DNA of 64,000 nt from Flavivirga eckloniae (GCF_002886045.1 NZ_CP025791.1:4851001-4915000); one strand, 5' to 3'; shown: positions 18,751 to 28,308, counted from the first letter of the stretch. Program-made: numbers and translations. The notes: generated by a model from the sequence alone, not told the origin.

Positions 18751-20481
18751 ATGGTACAACGATTACTATTCTTTCTTTTCATTTTTTCATCTTTTTCTGT
18801 TTACTCTCAGATTCAAGGGCCGCCACCGGGCATTCTTGATTATTATAAATGTGATCCGGAAGGTGATGGTGTCGAAGTATTTGATTTAGCGAGTCATTTT
18901 TTATTTCCATTTAATGTCTCTGGAGAAGAGGCTTCTAATTATAATCCTTTAACTTTTTATCTAACAGAAGAAGATAGAAATAATGGCGTTAACCCGATAG
19001 CTGATCCTTCAAATTATGTGAATATATCTAATCCACAAAAAATTTATTTCAGAACATATGCTATAAACCCAGGTGCTTATGTTTACCTTGAAGGAGGTGA
19101 GTTTATTCATGCTTCACAAATTCCTTCACCAAACTTGAAAAACACATTGATTTTATGTGACGATAATGGTAATGGTTTTAATACTTTTAATCTATCAAAA
19201 AGCAGAGAAGAGATTTTAGCAGGACTTGATTCAGGTATTTATAATTTAAATTATTACGAAACATTAGTTGATGCCGAAAATGAAGTTAATAGGATTACTA
19301 ATGTAACTTCTTATAATAATAGTACTAACCCTCAAAAGGTTTATGTTAGAGTTTTAAATAGGTTTGATGAAACTTGCTATAGTATTGTTGAGTTAGATTT
19401 GAAAGTTCAAGGTATTTGTCAGGATTTGGAAGTCTTTTTATTGCCTTTATTACCACCAAGACCTGGATTTATAAATGAATATCGCTTGTATGTAAATAAT
19501 CTAAGAGACGATTCCAGCATATCGGGTAGAATTCAATTTAACTATGACTCTTTTTTAGAATTAATAAGTGTTACAGAAGTAGGGGCAGGAAAAACTATAA
19601 CTAATATTTCTAATGGTTTTTTTCTGGATATAGATAATTTAAGCCCCAATAACTCCACGTATGTCTCTATAAATATAAAAACACCAATCTCTGTACCATT
19701 AGGAACAGTTTTGGTTAGCGAGGCTGTATATTTAGGAACAGACTATAATTTGAATAACAATTATTCTAGATCGACTCAAACAGTAGTAGGTTCATACGAT
19801 CCAAACGATATTACAGAGTCTCATGGTCCAGATATTCTTTACAGTGATTTTAGTAATGATGATTATTTGTATTATAGGGTCAGATTTCAAAATGTTGGAA
19901 CTGCAGATGCTATAAATGTATCTATTAATAATATATTAAATGCTAAATTAGATAAGTCTACCATTCAAATGCTAACCGCAAGCCATTATCATGTTTTTAC
20001 AAGAACAGATAATCAACTAAACTGGAAATTTGATAATATTCATTTGCCAAGTGAAGATATGGACGAGCCCAATAGTCATGGTTACGTATATTACAAAATA
20101 AAACCTTTGGCAGGCTACAGTATTGGTGATATTATTCCAAATACAGCAGAAATTTACTTTGATTTTAATCCAGCTGTTGTAACCAATACATTCAACACAG
20201 AGTTTACTACAACTCTTAGCAGTAAAAGGTTTAATAAGGCTGATTTTTCAATCTCACCTAATCCTGCAACAGAAATGGTTGAACTAAAGTTTAATAAAAT
20301 TGCTACTAATGAAGTACATGTAAATGTTTACAACATTCAAGGAAAGCTGATATTAAACACCAACGATACTTTACAAAATAATGCCATACACATAAATGTT
20401 GCTTCTTTAGAAAGTGGTATGTATTTTTTAAAGATTGGTGATGGGAAAAATGAAGTTACCCAAAAATTAGTTATAAAATAG
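18751..20481 (+). CDS. T9SS-secreted protein with DUF11-like repeats and type A sorting domain
   Basis: 576 residues. Signal peptide (about 1-20), a region of about 200 residues with paired cysteines and repeated YNxLTFY / LNYYETLVDAENE blocks, a conserved GSYDPNDITESHG segment at about 350, then a beta-sandwich (YRVRFQNVGTADAINVSI ... TAEIYFDFNPAVVTN) common in flavobacterial surface proteins. The C-terminal 75 residues (FSISPNPATEMVELKF ... GMYFLKI ... QKLVIK) are a type A sorting domain that directs export through the type IX secretion system. Probably cell-surface or released; ligand unknown. Confidence 0.85.
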   Translation: MVQRLLFFLFIFSSFSVYSQIQGPPPGILDYYKCDPEGDGVEVFDLASHFLFPFNVSGEEASNYNPLTFYLTEEDRNNGVNPIADPSNYVNISNPQKIYFRTYAINPGAYVYLEGGEFIHASQIPSPNLKNTLILCDDNGNGFNTFNLSKSREEILAGLDSGIYNLNYYETLVDAENEVNRITNVTSYNNSTNPQKVYVRVLNRFDETCYSIVELDLKVQGICQDLEVFLLPLLPPRPGFINEYRLYVNNLRDDSSISGRIQFNYDSFLELISVTEVGAGKTITNISNGFFLDIDNLSPNNSTYVSINIKTPISVPLGTVLVSEAVYLGTDYNLNNNYSRSTQTVVGSYDPNDITESHGPDILYSDFSNDDYLYYRVRFQNVGTADAINVSINNILNAKLDKSTIQMLTASHYHVFTRTDNQLNWKFDNIHLPSEDMDEPNSHGYVYYKIKPLAGYSIGDIIPNTAEIYFDFNPAVVTNTFNTEFTTTLSSKRFNKADFSISPNPATEMVELKFNKIATNEVHVNVYNIQGKLILNTNDTLQNNAIHINVASLESGMYFLKIGDGKNEVTQKLVIK

Positions 20482-20991
20482 GTAAACATAAAAACACCCT
20501 TAAAAACTGGGCTATTTTCATTCAGAGTGGCTTATGCTGAGCCTTTCGGCTACGTTCCAAGATAAACTAGAACCTGCCTGCGGCGGCTACGGAGTATTCA
20601 CAAATATGGCTGCATATTAAATAATAGTTTTACACAGATAGACACTAATTTCACGAATTATCACAAATGGTTCTAAATATAGATTGTTTACAAATAAGTA
20701 ATTAGAGTTTGCTTATTTGTAAATAAATATACAGAAATACAATAGAATTAAATCGGGTTTGGATTTGTTAAACAGACTGAAAGTCTGATTCGTGATTATG
20801 AATAGTATGGAGATCCATCCATCATATTGAGGTTTTATTCGTGTAAATTTGTGTCATTCGTGGCTTGATTAAAAAGATGTGGGTACACCGTAGCTGCAGC
20901 AGGCAGGGCTTCTGAATGACACATAAAAATAAGACCTTCTTTTATTGTAATGTACTATCTTCGCGCCCGACTTAATTCAAAATAATATAAA
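20482..20991. repeat. Gene-free gap with intergenic repeat pieces
   Basis: 510 bases, no credible ORF. Contains pieces of the dispersed motif: CATTCAGAGTGGC..GCTGAGCCTTTCGGC at about 20520-20555, CTGCCTGCGGCGG near 20575, and CAGCAGGCAGGGC..TGAATGACAC at about 20897-20922. TACTATCTTCGC at about 20950 may be a weak -7 element for the following gene. Confidence 0.45.
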
Positions 20992-21786
20992 ATGAAAAAT
21001 TTATTTCTAGTAGCAAGCTTAGTTTTGTTAGTTTCCTGTAAAAAGAATACTAAGGAAACCGTTAACTATTCCGAAGAACAATTAGATGTAACAACTAGTG
21101 TTTATCCGGAAAATATATCAAAAGTATTTAATGCCCATGGCGGTATAGATGCGTGGAATAAGATGCAATCTCTGGTGTTTACAATGCCTAAATCGAGTGG
21201 AGACGAAATTACCACAACCGACTTAAAGGATAGAAGATCCCTTATTGAAATGCCAAAGCACACTCTTGGTTTTAACGGAAAAGATGTTTGGTTACATTCT
21301 AAAGACACTACAACTTATAAAGGTTATAATGCCAGGTTTTACTATAATTTAATGTTCTACTTTTATGCGATGCCTTTTATTTTGGCAGATGATGGGATTA
21401 TTTATAACGAAGCCAAGCCATTAGAGTTTGAAGGTAAAACATACCCAGGTATTAAAATTGCGTATGAAAGTGGTGTAGGGGAGTCTCCAGACGATGAATA
21501 TGTGTTGTACTACGATCCCGAAACTTATAAAATGACCTGGTTGAGTTATACCGTTACATTCTTTTCAAAAGAAAAGAGTAAAACATTTAAATTTATAAAG
21601 TATAGTAATTGGCAAACTGTTGAGGGGCTGTTATTACCGGAAACGTTAACTTGGTATAAATACGAAAACAACTTGCCAACTACACCTCACGACGAGGGCG
21701 TAAAGTTTACAAACATTAAGCTTTCAACCGAAAAACCAAGCGACGATCTTTTTAAAGTTCCAGAAAATGCAACGCTTATAGAGTAA
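20992..21786 (+). CDS. DUF6503-like lipoprotein
   Basis: 264 residues with a lipoprotein signal (LVLLVSCKKN, Cys16). AHGGIDAWNKMQSLVFTM is the signature start of a Bacteroidota family I associate with DUF6503. The body is a beta-rich fold with repeated Tyr/Trp pairs (YKMTWLSYTVTFF, LTWYKYENN), resembling LolA/LolB-type lipid-binding shells in strand pattern. That resemblance is inference. Convergent with the DUF3810 gene, with only 2 bp between stops. Confidence 0.65.
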   Translation: MKNLFLVASLVLLVSCKKNTKETVNYSEEQLDVTTSVYPENISKVFNAHGGIDAWNKMQSLVFTMPKSSGDEITTTDLKDRRSLIEMPKHTLGFNGKDVWLHSKDTTTYKGYNARFYYNLMFYFYAMPFILADDGIIYNEAKPLEFEGKTYPGIKIAYESGVGESPDDEYVLYYDPETYKMTWLSYTVTFFSKEKSKTFKFIKYSNWQTVEGLLLPETLTWYKYENNLPTTPHDEGVKFTNIKLSTEKPSDDLFKVPENATLIE

Positions 21787-21788
21787 CC

Positions 21789-22856
21789 TTATAAGCTTTT
21801 GGTTTCAAAATAATTAACCAATAAAGCTACGACATAGCTATAACTCTCCAAGCCTTTATTTTGATTGTTGGCTTTTAAAAAGTTACTATAAAACAATTTA
21901 AATAAAGGCTCGGCGGGGTTTTCATGAGCTTCCCAAAACTTACGAACCTCTACGTAGTTTTTCAAAATACCCTTGTTAACATCTACTACCATGTCTTCGT
22001 ATAAACATGGATCTCGTCTAAAGATTTCATTTAAGCAAAAACGCAGCCCAAAAGTATACCCTGTATATCTAAAATAGATATCATCATGATTTATAGCAGC
22101 CATGCATCCAATAAAGTTAGCTTCATTTTCGGCAGCATAGCCCAATTGGTGCGCTATTTCATGAGATGCTGTGGTTGGAAACTTATAAATAGGAATTAAT
22201 CCGTCAACCTGAGCTTCGTTGGTAAACGGATTTAAATAACCACTAAAACCCATATAAGTCAAGGGATAACTGTATAAGGATTTTTTTATGCTCTTCGGGT
22301 TGTATTCCAAATGCGGAAAAATCTGTTTTAAATTTTCATAACCCGCAGGAGCCATACTTAGTACTTCACTTTTTCTAAAAGGTAAATCAGCTTTAATCGT
22401 ATCATTTTTAGTAATTTTTAAATGAAGTGCATTCGATTTTTCAAGTAACTTTTCAGTAACAGCAACCAATTGTTCTGTAGTATAATCATTCGCAATACCC
22501 AAACTTTTATGTAATGGCAGACGGTAGTAATTAAAACCCCAAAACAAATGAAAAGCAAAGTACATTACTGCGATAGCAGACAGCACATCAATAAACCATT
22601 GTTTGGTGTCCTTTCTTAGTCTTTTTCTATTTTTATAAAACCATCGAATAATATAAATAGCAGAAAGCGTATAGATTAAATCGCCAAACGAAAAAGGCAT
22701 CCAACCCAGCATATATCTAAACATTTTCGAAATAAAAGGATACATTCCATTGCTGTAAAAACGTTCTGTGAACTCAGGGTAGTAAGATAGCCATGTAATC
22801 AATAAATATTGTGGAATTAGCGATAACGCCAGTAAGGTCTTTTTCTTTTTCAACAT
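21789..22856 (-). CDS. DUF3810 family membrane protein with HEIAH zinc motif
   Basis: About 355 residues from the ATG at 22856; the longer frame from 22958 adds an unrelated tail. Three membrane helices at the N-terminus (about 5-25, 45-65, 85-110) are followed by a soluble domain with TTASHEIAHQLGYAAENEAN (His-Glu-x-x-His plus downstream Glu), as in gluzincin peptidases. DUF3810 proteins have this motif, but no substrate is established. Divergent from pepD. Confidence 0.85.
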   Translation of the reverse strand: MLKKKKTLLALSLIPQYLLITWLSYYPEFTERFYSNGMYPFISKMFRYMLGWMPFSFGDLIYTLSAIYIIRWFYKNRKRLRKDTKQWFIDVLSAIAVMYFAFHLFWGFNYYRLPLHKSLGIANDYTTEQLVAVTEKLLEKSNALHLKITKNDTIKADLPFRKSEVLSMAPAGYENLKQIFPHLEYNPKSIKKSLYSYPLTYMGFSGYLNPFTNEAQVDGLIPIYKFPTTASHEIAHQLGYAAENEANFIGCMAAINHDDIYFRYTGYTFGLRFCLNEIFRRDPCLYEDMVVDVNKGILKNYVEVRKFWEAHENPAEPLFKLFYSNFLKANNQNKGLESYSYVVALLVNYFETKSL

Positions 22857-23074
22857 ATACCAAAAATAGTAAAAATTAGTACCCATTGGTAGTTGTTTTT
22901 TTATAAAGGTCTGTTCCTGCTTTACACTATATCTTTTTAAAATATCTATAACTACCAAAGCAACTTTAGGGCAAGATGTGGCAATCTGCTAAAAAAATAC
23001 TAACGGTTTTGCTTTTATTTTAAAAAGGATGCCGTTTCAATCAGGAGTAGCTGCCAATGTCAGAGCAATTTTGC

Positions 23075-23082
23075 TACCTTTG
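23075..23082 (+). promoter_or_regulatory. -7 element TACCTTTG for pepD
   Basis: Exact TAnnTTTG, 22 bases before the pepD ATG at 23104. It supports that start over the longer open frame. Confidence 0.6.
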
Positions 23083-23103
23083 CACAACTTTATAAATAAT
23101 ACT

Positions 23104-24564
23104 ATGAGTACAGAGATAAGACAACTTCAACCCCAACAACTTTGGAATAAATTTGCAGATATTAATGTTATACCTCGCGGTTCTAAAAAAGAGGCCCGTA
23201 TTATCGCATTCATGAAAGAATTTGGTAAAAATCTGGGTCTGGAAACCATTGAGGATGAAGTTGGAAATGTTATTATAAAGAAGCCAGCAACACCGGGTAT
23301 GGAAAATAGAACGACCGTAGTTATGCAGTCGCATTTAGATATGGTGCACCAGAAAAACAGCGATACCGAGTTCGATTTCGATACTCAAGGCATCGATATG
23401 TTTATAGATGGTGATTGGGTACGTGCAAAAGGTACAACCCTTGGAGCAGATAATGGCTTAGGTGTTGCTACTATTATGGCTATATTGGAAAGTACTGATA
23501 TTGAGCACCCAGCTATTGAAGCTTTATTTACTATTGATGAAGAAACTGGGATGACTGGAGCTATGGGCTTAAAAGGTGGTTTGCTCACAGGAGGTATTCT
23601 TTTAAATTTAGATACCGAAGAAGACGATGAAATAGGTGTAGGCTGTGCCGGTGGTGTGGACATTACAGCAACTAGAAGTTACAACGAAGAAGAAACTCCA
23701 GAATTTAAAATTGGGTATAGTATTGAAGTTAAAGGTTTACAGGGTGGACATTCGGGAATGCAAATTCACGAAGGTTTAGGCAATGCCAATAAAATAATGA
23801 ACCGTGTGCTGTTTGATGGTTTTGAAAACTACGGACTAAGAATCTCTGAAATAAACGGTGGTGGTTTACGTAATGCGATTCCAAGGGAAAGTAAGACCGT
23901 TGTTGCTATTGATGCTGTACATGAAGATGCTTTTTTATTAGAAATGGCTCTGGTTTCCAACACCATTAAAAAGGAACTTAAAACCATGGAGCCAGATTTA
24001 GAAATTAGTATTTCTAAAGTAGATACACCAAAGCTTATTATGGACCTGGGTGTGCAAGAAGGGGTGACAAGAGCAATATATGCAGCAATTAATGGTGTGT
24101 ATCGTATGAGTGCGGATATTCCAGATTTGGTGGAAACCTCCAATAATATAGCACGTGTTATAATAAAAGACGGTGCTATTAAAATAATGTGTTTAACACG
24201 TTCGTCGGTAGAGAGTTCTAAAATGGACTTAGCGAATACACTTCGAGCTACTTTCGAGTTAACGGGTTGTGAAGTGGAACTTTCGGGAGATTACCCGGGA
24301 TGGACACCAAATATGGACTCGGCCATTTTAAAGGTGATGACAAAACTTTACGAAGATTTAAATGGCGAAAAACCTCATGTGGCGGCTTGTCATGCTGGTT
24401 TGGAATGTGGTATTCTTGGCACTAATTATCCAGAAATGGATATGATAAGTTTTGGTCCTAATATTAAAGGAGCACACTCACCAGACGAGCGCGCTCAAAT
24501 TTCATCAGCTCAAAAATATTGGAAATTTGTATTGGAGATATTGAAGGAGATTCCTGTTAAATAA
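23104..24564 (+). CDS. pepD: Aminoacyl-histidine dipeptidase (M20 family)
   Basis: 486 residues, the normal PepD length. Zinc-site motifs: MQSHLDMVHQK (first His and Asp), TTLGADNGLGVA (bridging Asp), IDEETGMTGAMGLKGG (catalytic Glu) and the GLECGILG / FGPNIKGAHSPDER segments near the end. It hydrolyses dipeptides such as carnosine-type Xaa-His in the cytoplasm. Its last 25 codons (AQKYWKFVLEILKEIPVK) and the sequence after its stop are the source or sibling of the repeats scattered through the following 8 kb. Confidence 0.95.
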   Translation: MSTEIRQLQPQQLWNKFADINVIPRGSKKEARIIAFMKEFGKNLGLETIEDEVGNVIIKKPATPGMENRTTVVMQSHLDMVHQKNSDTEFDFDTQGIDMFIDGDWVRAKGTTLGADNGLGVATIMAILESTDIEHPAIEALFTIDEETGMTGAMGLKGGLLTGGILLNLDTEEDDEIGVGCAGGVDITATRSYNEEETPEFKIGYSIEVKGLQGGHSGMQIHEGLGNANKIMNRVLFDGFENYGLRISEINGGGLRNAIPRESKTVVAIDAVHEDAFLLEMALVSNTIKKELKTMEPDLEISISKVDTPKLIMDLGVQEGVTRAIYAAINGVYRMSADIPDLVETSNNIARVIIKDGAIKIMCLTRSSVESSKMDLANTLRATFELTGCEVELSGDYPGWTPNMDSAILKVMTKLYEDLNGEKPHVAACHAGLECGILGTNYPEMDMISFGPNIKGAHSPDERAQISSAQKYWKFVLEILKEIPVK

Positions 24565-24680
24565 GGTTGGTTGAAACGGAATATTTTGTTTAACGGTCTC
24601 GTGTATGAGTAGTAGCGGTGTTCTACTCAAAAACCTTTCGGTTTTGCACTGACCTTTGGTTTATATTTATACTTTCAATT
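24510..24680 (+). repeat. Array repeat, native copy (pepD 3' end plus terminator region)
   Basis: Last codons of pepD, its stop, the TTGAAACGGAA motif (24571-24581), GTTTAAC (24589-24595), and a GTGTATGAGTAG..CTACTC hairpin with AAAACC..GGTTTT stem. The same order recurs in copies 2 and 5, and the pepD-tail part in copy 1. It lacks the upstream promoter part found in copies 1-6. Its end overlaps the 3' end of the next gene. Confidence 0.8.
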
Positions 24681-25329
24681 TAAAACCTCCTAAAAGGAAT
24701 TTATATGGAATTGCTCTCATAAGCCTTCCTCTTACTTTTATTTTATTTCCATATAAATCTAAATATCCTTTTGCTGCAAACATAGCATGGCTTTTAGTCC
24801 AAAGAATCATACCAATATCTTCTTTAGCTCTTTTTCTGAATTTCCCGCCAAAAGAAGGTGTAACATGATTTTCTAACCCTAAAAGTTCATAGACACTAGG
24901 TGTATGGGTGCCATCGTTTAGGGTCTCCAAAGCTAGTTCAAAATCTTCTGGATAAATCGTTCTTCCTAATCTAGAATTATAATCTCCTTCTTTCGCAATC
25001 ATTTTACACATTGAAGCATAACATATATGTGCAAACTCTCTATACTTATTATAAAGTTCTATTGAAGCACCATCTTCTTCATAGTCTCCAAGAATAAAAC
25101 TCGCATCTTTTTTTACAAGTGCCAGTTCATTATTAGTGAACGAAATTTGGGCGCTATTTTTTAAGGTTACTTCATAAATACCGTCATTAGAGGTATAACT
25201 AATAGCTTCTTCACCATAAGTGTACATTGCTGCTTTAATAATGGCAATTGAAGCACAGTTACCTTCACGTTCTCCTTCAAAGTCTTTACCCTGATAAAAA
25301 GCTGTAAAAATAAATTGATTCTTTTTCAT
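24667..25329 (-). CDS. Hypothetical protein, possibly papain-fold (array module A)
   Basis: 220 residues, no signal peptide. I do not recognise a named family. EREGNCASIAIIKAAM (Cys25 at the head of a helix) and TKSHAMFAAKGYLDLYGN (His181, then Asp/Asn) have the order and spacing of a Cys-His-Asn papain-like peptidase, so a cysteine-peptidase or transglutaminase-like fold is a reasonable hypothesis, not a call. The last codons lie inside the array repeat. Its promoter is in repeat copy 1, about 55 bases upstream of the ATG. Confidence 0.6.
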   Translation of the reverse strand: MKKNQFIFTAFYQGKDFEGEREGNCASIAIIKAAMYTYGEEAISYTSNDGIYEVTLKNSAQISFTNNELALVKKDASFILGDYEEDGASIELYNKYREFAHICYASMCKMIAKEGDYNSRLGRTIYPEDFELALETLNDGTHTPSVYELLGLENHVTPSFGGKFRKRAKEDIGMILWTKSHAMFAAKGYLDLYGNKIKVRGRLMRAIPYKFLLGGFKLKV

Positions 25330-25380
25330 GTTATTTATTGCTTTAATTGTGTTATAATTTTTGTCGTTTAAATTACTGGC

Positions 25381-25616
25381 AATGCAAAGATAAGGTTCCG
25401 TTTCAATGAACTTTATCTTTTGTTAAACTAATATATACGAAATTTTTTACAAAATCAAATAGGAGAATTATATTTAGAATACAGGATTATACCCAGAACT
25501 TTCGAGTGAGCATAAACCATATGAATATACTCAAAAATATTGGAAGTTTGTATTGGCGATTTTTGAAGGAGGTTCCTGTTAAGTAAAATTAGTTGAAACG
25601 GAATGTTTCGTTTAAC
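25381..25616 (-). repeat. Array repeat copy 1
   Basis: Begins AATGCAAAGATAAGG, whose reverse strand carries TATCTTTG (25385-25392), a -7 promoter for module A. An internal deletion removes the central hairpin. It then runs through the TTAGAATACAGG segment to a pepD-tail copy (about 25530-25583) and ends at GTTTAAC. TTCCGTTTCAA (25396-25406) is the exact complement of TTGAAACGGAA (25593-25603). Confidence 0.8.
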
Positions 25617-25755
25617 GTGTTTGTATAAGATTAGTTGCGTGTTTAAGCACCTAATTTAGAAATACAAACCGAATAGAAAACCTGTAAGTATTTTCTTTTG
25701 TAAGTAATCTAGACTAACAATAAATTGTATACGGTGTTACCCAACGTTTTTTTTA
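25617..25755. repeat. Variant left-end element of array
   Basis: After copy 1 the usual GTGTATGAGTAG module is replaced by a different sequence of about 130 bases, from TGTTTGTATAAG to TTGTATACGGTGTTACCCAACG. It ends in ACCCAAC (25739-25745), complementary to GTTGGGT at 26311-26317. This looks like a second subtype of the same kind of junction. Confidence 0.55.
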
Positions 25756-26298
25756 TTATTCATACAGTTCGTTAATATTAATATTCTTTTCGTCTTTCAG
25801 ATAATTTCTTACAAGATTATTATAGCATTCTAGATTGTCATAAACCTGACAACCAAGTTCGAAGTTTTCTATTCCGTATTTCTTAACATTTTTCGATAAA
25901 TTTCCTGAACCAACAAGTCCACCAGAAAAATACTTAATCTCCTTATTTTTTAAATCAGCTTTAAATCGGTTTGTTATTTTTTCGCAATCCAATTCGTGAT
26001 ATTCAGAAAGTCGGTTTTGGATTTGTTCACTTTCGTAGATTTGAGCAATTAAGTATAGATTTAGAACTAAACAAATTCCAAATGCTCCAATCATTATTTT
26101 GGTCATTAAATTCCGCCAATTTTTATTGAAATAGTATAGTCCAACGCATAAAATTCCAATTCCAAAAAATACTTTAGCGTATTCCAATTCGCCAGGATTA
26201 AAGCTTGTCTCATTATAAGCATTGTACTTGTTATAAATAGACAATCCAAATGCTGAAATTCCTAAAATCAGAAGTATGTATTTTGTTCTAACGTTCAA
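25756..26298 (-). CDS. Hypothetical membrane protein (array module B)
   Basis: About 180 residues. The start is TTG at 26298; a TGA lies four codons upstream in frame, so no longer form exists. Membrane helices at about 7-24, 43-62 and 68-88, then a soluble tail with several Lys/Asn and two Cys (DCEKITNRF, ELGCQVYDNLECYNN). Family not recognised. The promoter TATCTTTG at 26322-26329 (reverse) predicts a leader under 20 nt. Flanked by the inverted repeat TTACCCAAC / GTTGGGTAA. Confidence 0.6.
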   Translation of the reverse strand: MNVRTKYILLILGISAFGLSIYNKYNAYNETSFNPGELEYAKVFFGIGILCVGLYYFNKNWRNLMTKIMIGAFGICLVLNLYLIAQIYESEQIQNRLSEYHELDCEKITNRFKADLKNKEIKYFSGGLVGSGNLSKNVKKYGIENFELGCQVYDNLECYNNLVRNYLKDEKNININELYE

Positions 26299-26317
26299 TT
26301 TTTTTCAAATGTTGGGT

Positions 26318-26689
26318 AATGCAAAGATAAAGTTCCTTTTCAATACTGAAACGAGTTCAGCACAAGTGAGCTTTATGAGTTGTTAAACGAAGGTAGACGA
26401 AATTTTTCACAAAACTAAGTAGGAGAATTATATTTAGAATACAGATTATACCAATAACTTTCGGGTGAGCATAAATCGTATGAATACGCTCAAGAATATT
26501 GGAAGCTTGTATAGGAGATTTTGAAGGAGATTTCTTTTAAGTAAAATTGGTTGAAACGGAATGTTTCATTTAACGGTATCGTGTATGAGTAGCGGTGTTC
26601 TACTCAAAAACCTTTCGGTTTTGCACTGACCTTTGGTTTATATTTATACTTTCGTTTTATAACCTAAACCGCTGTTACTTATACACAAT
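26318..26689 (-). repeat. Array repeat copy 2 (most complete)
   Basis: Order: AATGCAAAGATAAAG promoter block, CAATACTGAAACGAGTTCAG hairpin, GTTAAACGAA, TTAGAATACAG, pepD tail, TTGAAACGGAA, then GTGTATGAGTAGCGGT paired with ACCGCTGTTACTTATACAC (imperfect inverted repeat bounding about 105 bases). Reverse strand TATCTTTG at 26322-26329. Confidence 0.85.
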
Positions 26690-26702
26690 TTTAGGTGCAG
26701 CC

Positions 26703-27662
26703 TTATTCATATTTCTTTCTTTTCTCATCGATAAAATCTGCGGAAATGTAATAAATGTTTAATTCACCGTTGTCTGAAGTTTGATGCTTTTTTCTAATTT
26801 TCTCTAAGTTCTCGTTTGCTTGAGATGGATATTCACTGTTAATACGGTTACTAGAAAAAATAAAAAACTTCCCGTCTAAAGTCACATATGGGCACATTTC
26901 GTGAGCTTCTGAATTTATAGGTTCGCCTAAATTCTCAGGTTTTGTCCAATCTTCTCCAATTTTATAACTTATGTACAAATCTCCCTGTCCAAGACTATTG
27001 TTATAACCTCGGAATATAATATAATCCTCCTTAGGTGAAACAAAAGGATCTCCCTCTCCATTTTTACTGTTTAATGTATTCGAAAGTTTTTCCGCTTTAT
27101 AGTTGCCCTCGGTGTTAACGGCTCTATACATATCACCTGTGTCCCAAATGTTAAAGTAAATATCTCCTTTTTTTGTTATTGAGCTGTAATATGCACCTTG
27201 CATTCCTAAATCAAGATATTTTGGCTCGCTCCAAGTAGAGTTTTGTTTCTCAACATACCAAATATTGGTTTTTCCCGATGAGTCTGTTTTATTTAAAGGG
27301 CGTTCCGAGGTGAAATATAATTTGTCTCCTTTTGGAGAAAACAAAGGGTCGTATTCTGAAAATTCCCCTGAAAATTTTGTTATTCTAGCTTTTGTCCATT
27401 TACCATTATCATCCAGCTTTGTATGACATATAATTCCTTTCTCGGGAGTATTAGTTGTAAAGAAAAATTCTTTCCCGTCAGGTGAAAATGTTCCATTGTA
27501 TTCATCAAGGGAGCTAGAAATAAGCTCAGGGGACAATAGAATTGGAGTTTTTGTAGGCTTCATATCCATATATATGCCATTCACTTCATCTTCTATTTGG
27601 TTTTTACAACTTGAAATTGACATTAAAAGGGATAATGCAATTACGATTTTTATGCTCTTCAT
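26703..27662 (-). CDS. PD40 beta-propeller lipoprotein (array module C)
   Basis: About 319 residues from the ATG at 27662; the frame continues upstream into the repeat, giving a spurious extension. Lipoprotein signal ends in SISSCKNQ. The body holds PD40/TolB-like propeller blades: FSPDGKEFFFTTN, FSPKGDKLYFTSERP, VSPKEDYIIFRG and VTLDGKFFIFSSNR. Propellers of this type bind proteins or glycans at the surface. It is homologous to the C-terminal part of the ankyrin-PD40 protein of module G. Bounded by TTAGGTG / CACCTAA. Confidence 0.8.
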   Translation of the reverse strand: MKSIKIVIALSLLMSISSCKNQIEDEVNGIYMDMKPTKTPILLSPELISSSLDEYNGTFSPDGKEFFFTTNTPEKGIICHTKLDDNGKWTKARITKFSGEFSEYDPLFSPKGDKLYFTSERPLNKTDSSGKTNIWYVEKQNSTWSEPKYLDLGMQGAYYSSITKKGDIYFNIWDTGDMYRAVNTEGNYKAEKLSNTLNSKNGEGDPFVSPKEDYIIFRGYNNSLGQGDLYISYKIGEDWTKPENLGEPINSEAHEMCPYVTLDGKFFIFSSNRINSEYPSQANENLEKIRKKHQTSDNGELNIYYISADFIDEKRKKYE

Positions 27663-27683
27663 AGGTGATTTTCGGTTACACCT

Positions 27684-27739
27684 AATGCAAAAGATAAAGT
27701 TCCGTTTCAATACAGAAACGAGTTCAGCACAAGTGAACA
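27684..27739 (-). repeat. Array repeat copy 3 (truncated)
   Basis: Only the promoter/hairpin block: AATGCAAAAGATAAAG through CAGCACAAGTGAAC. The reverse-strand -7 element has one extra T (TATCTTTTG). The pepD tail is absent and module D follows at once. Confidence 0.75.
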
Positions 27740-27758
27740 TTGTTCTCAGCAGTTTTCA

Positions 27759-28265
27759 TTATTCTATTCTTTTAATTTTTGTCGAATCTTTGGATTTCCA
27801 AGAAATCCCTCCATTGTACGATTCCTGTTGTACAACTGTATATTCATCTTTTTTTATATCAATGTACTTTAATCGTTGAAGATAATCAGTTTTACGAGAC
27901 CCCCCAATTCTAAGAGTGTAAAGCGATTTTCCTTCAGCTATCCATAAATATTTAGAATATCCGCCTGAATTAAATACATATGTTTCTTCCCAAATATTGG
28001 AGGCAGGATTAACATATCCATGAGACCGATAAGAAAATGTTGTGTCTGACATCACAAAAGTTTGTGTAAGTACACATCCTTCGATATCAAGCTTAGTTAT
28101 GAGCCGTCCAATATAAACTTCAACACTATCTTTAATGGTGTATTCCTCCCATTCCCCCAAGAATGGATAGACCACTTTATGAGCATCCGAATTGCAACTG
28201 CTACTTTGGCTATAGGCCATAATTGTTTGACTCAACAAAATGTATAAAATTATTTTCACTTTCAT
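27759..28265 (-). CDS. Exported hypothetical protein (array module D)
   Basis: 168 residues. Signal peptide with cleavage near MAYSQ. The mature part opens with HKVVYPFLGEWEEYTIKD and continues in beta strands (VLTQTFVMSDTTFSYRSHGY, WEETYVFNSGGYSKYLWIAEG). This is the pattern of DUF1579-like lipocalin-style proteins, which often start FLGxWxG; I regard it as a weak match. Bounded by the 8 bp inverted repeat TTCTCAGC (27743) / GCTGAGAA (28303). Promoter in copy 4. Confidence 0.6.
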   Translation of the reverse strand: MKVKIILYILLSQTIMAYSQSSSCNSDAHKVVYPFLGEWEEYTIKDSVEVYIGRLITKLDIEGCVLTQTFVMSDTTFSYRSHGYVNPASNIWEETYVFNSGGYSKYLWIAEGKSLYTLRIGGSRKTDYLQRLKYIDIKKDEYTVVQQESYNGGISWKSKDSTKIKRIE

Positions 28266-28308
28266 AATCGATTATTTATTCACTTTGACATCATGTTCAA
28301 TTGCTGAG

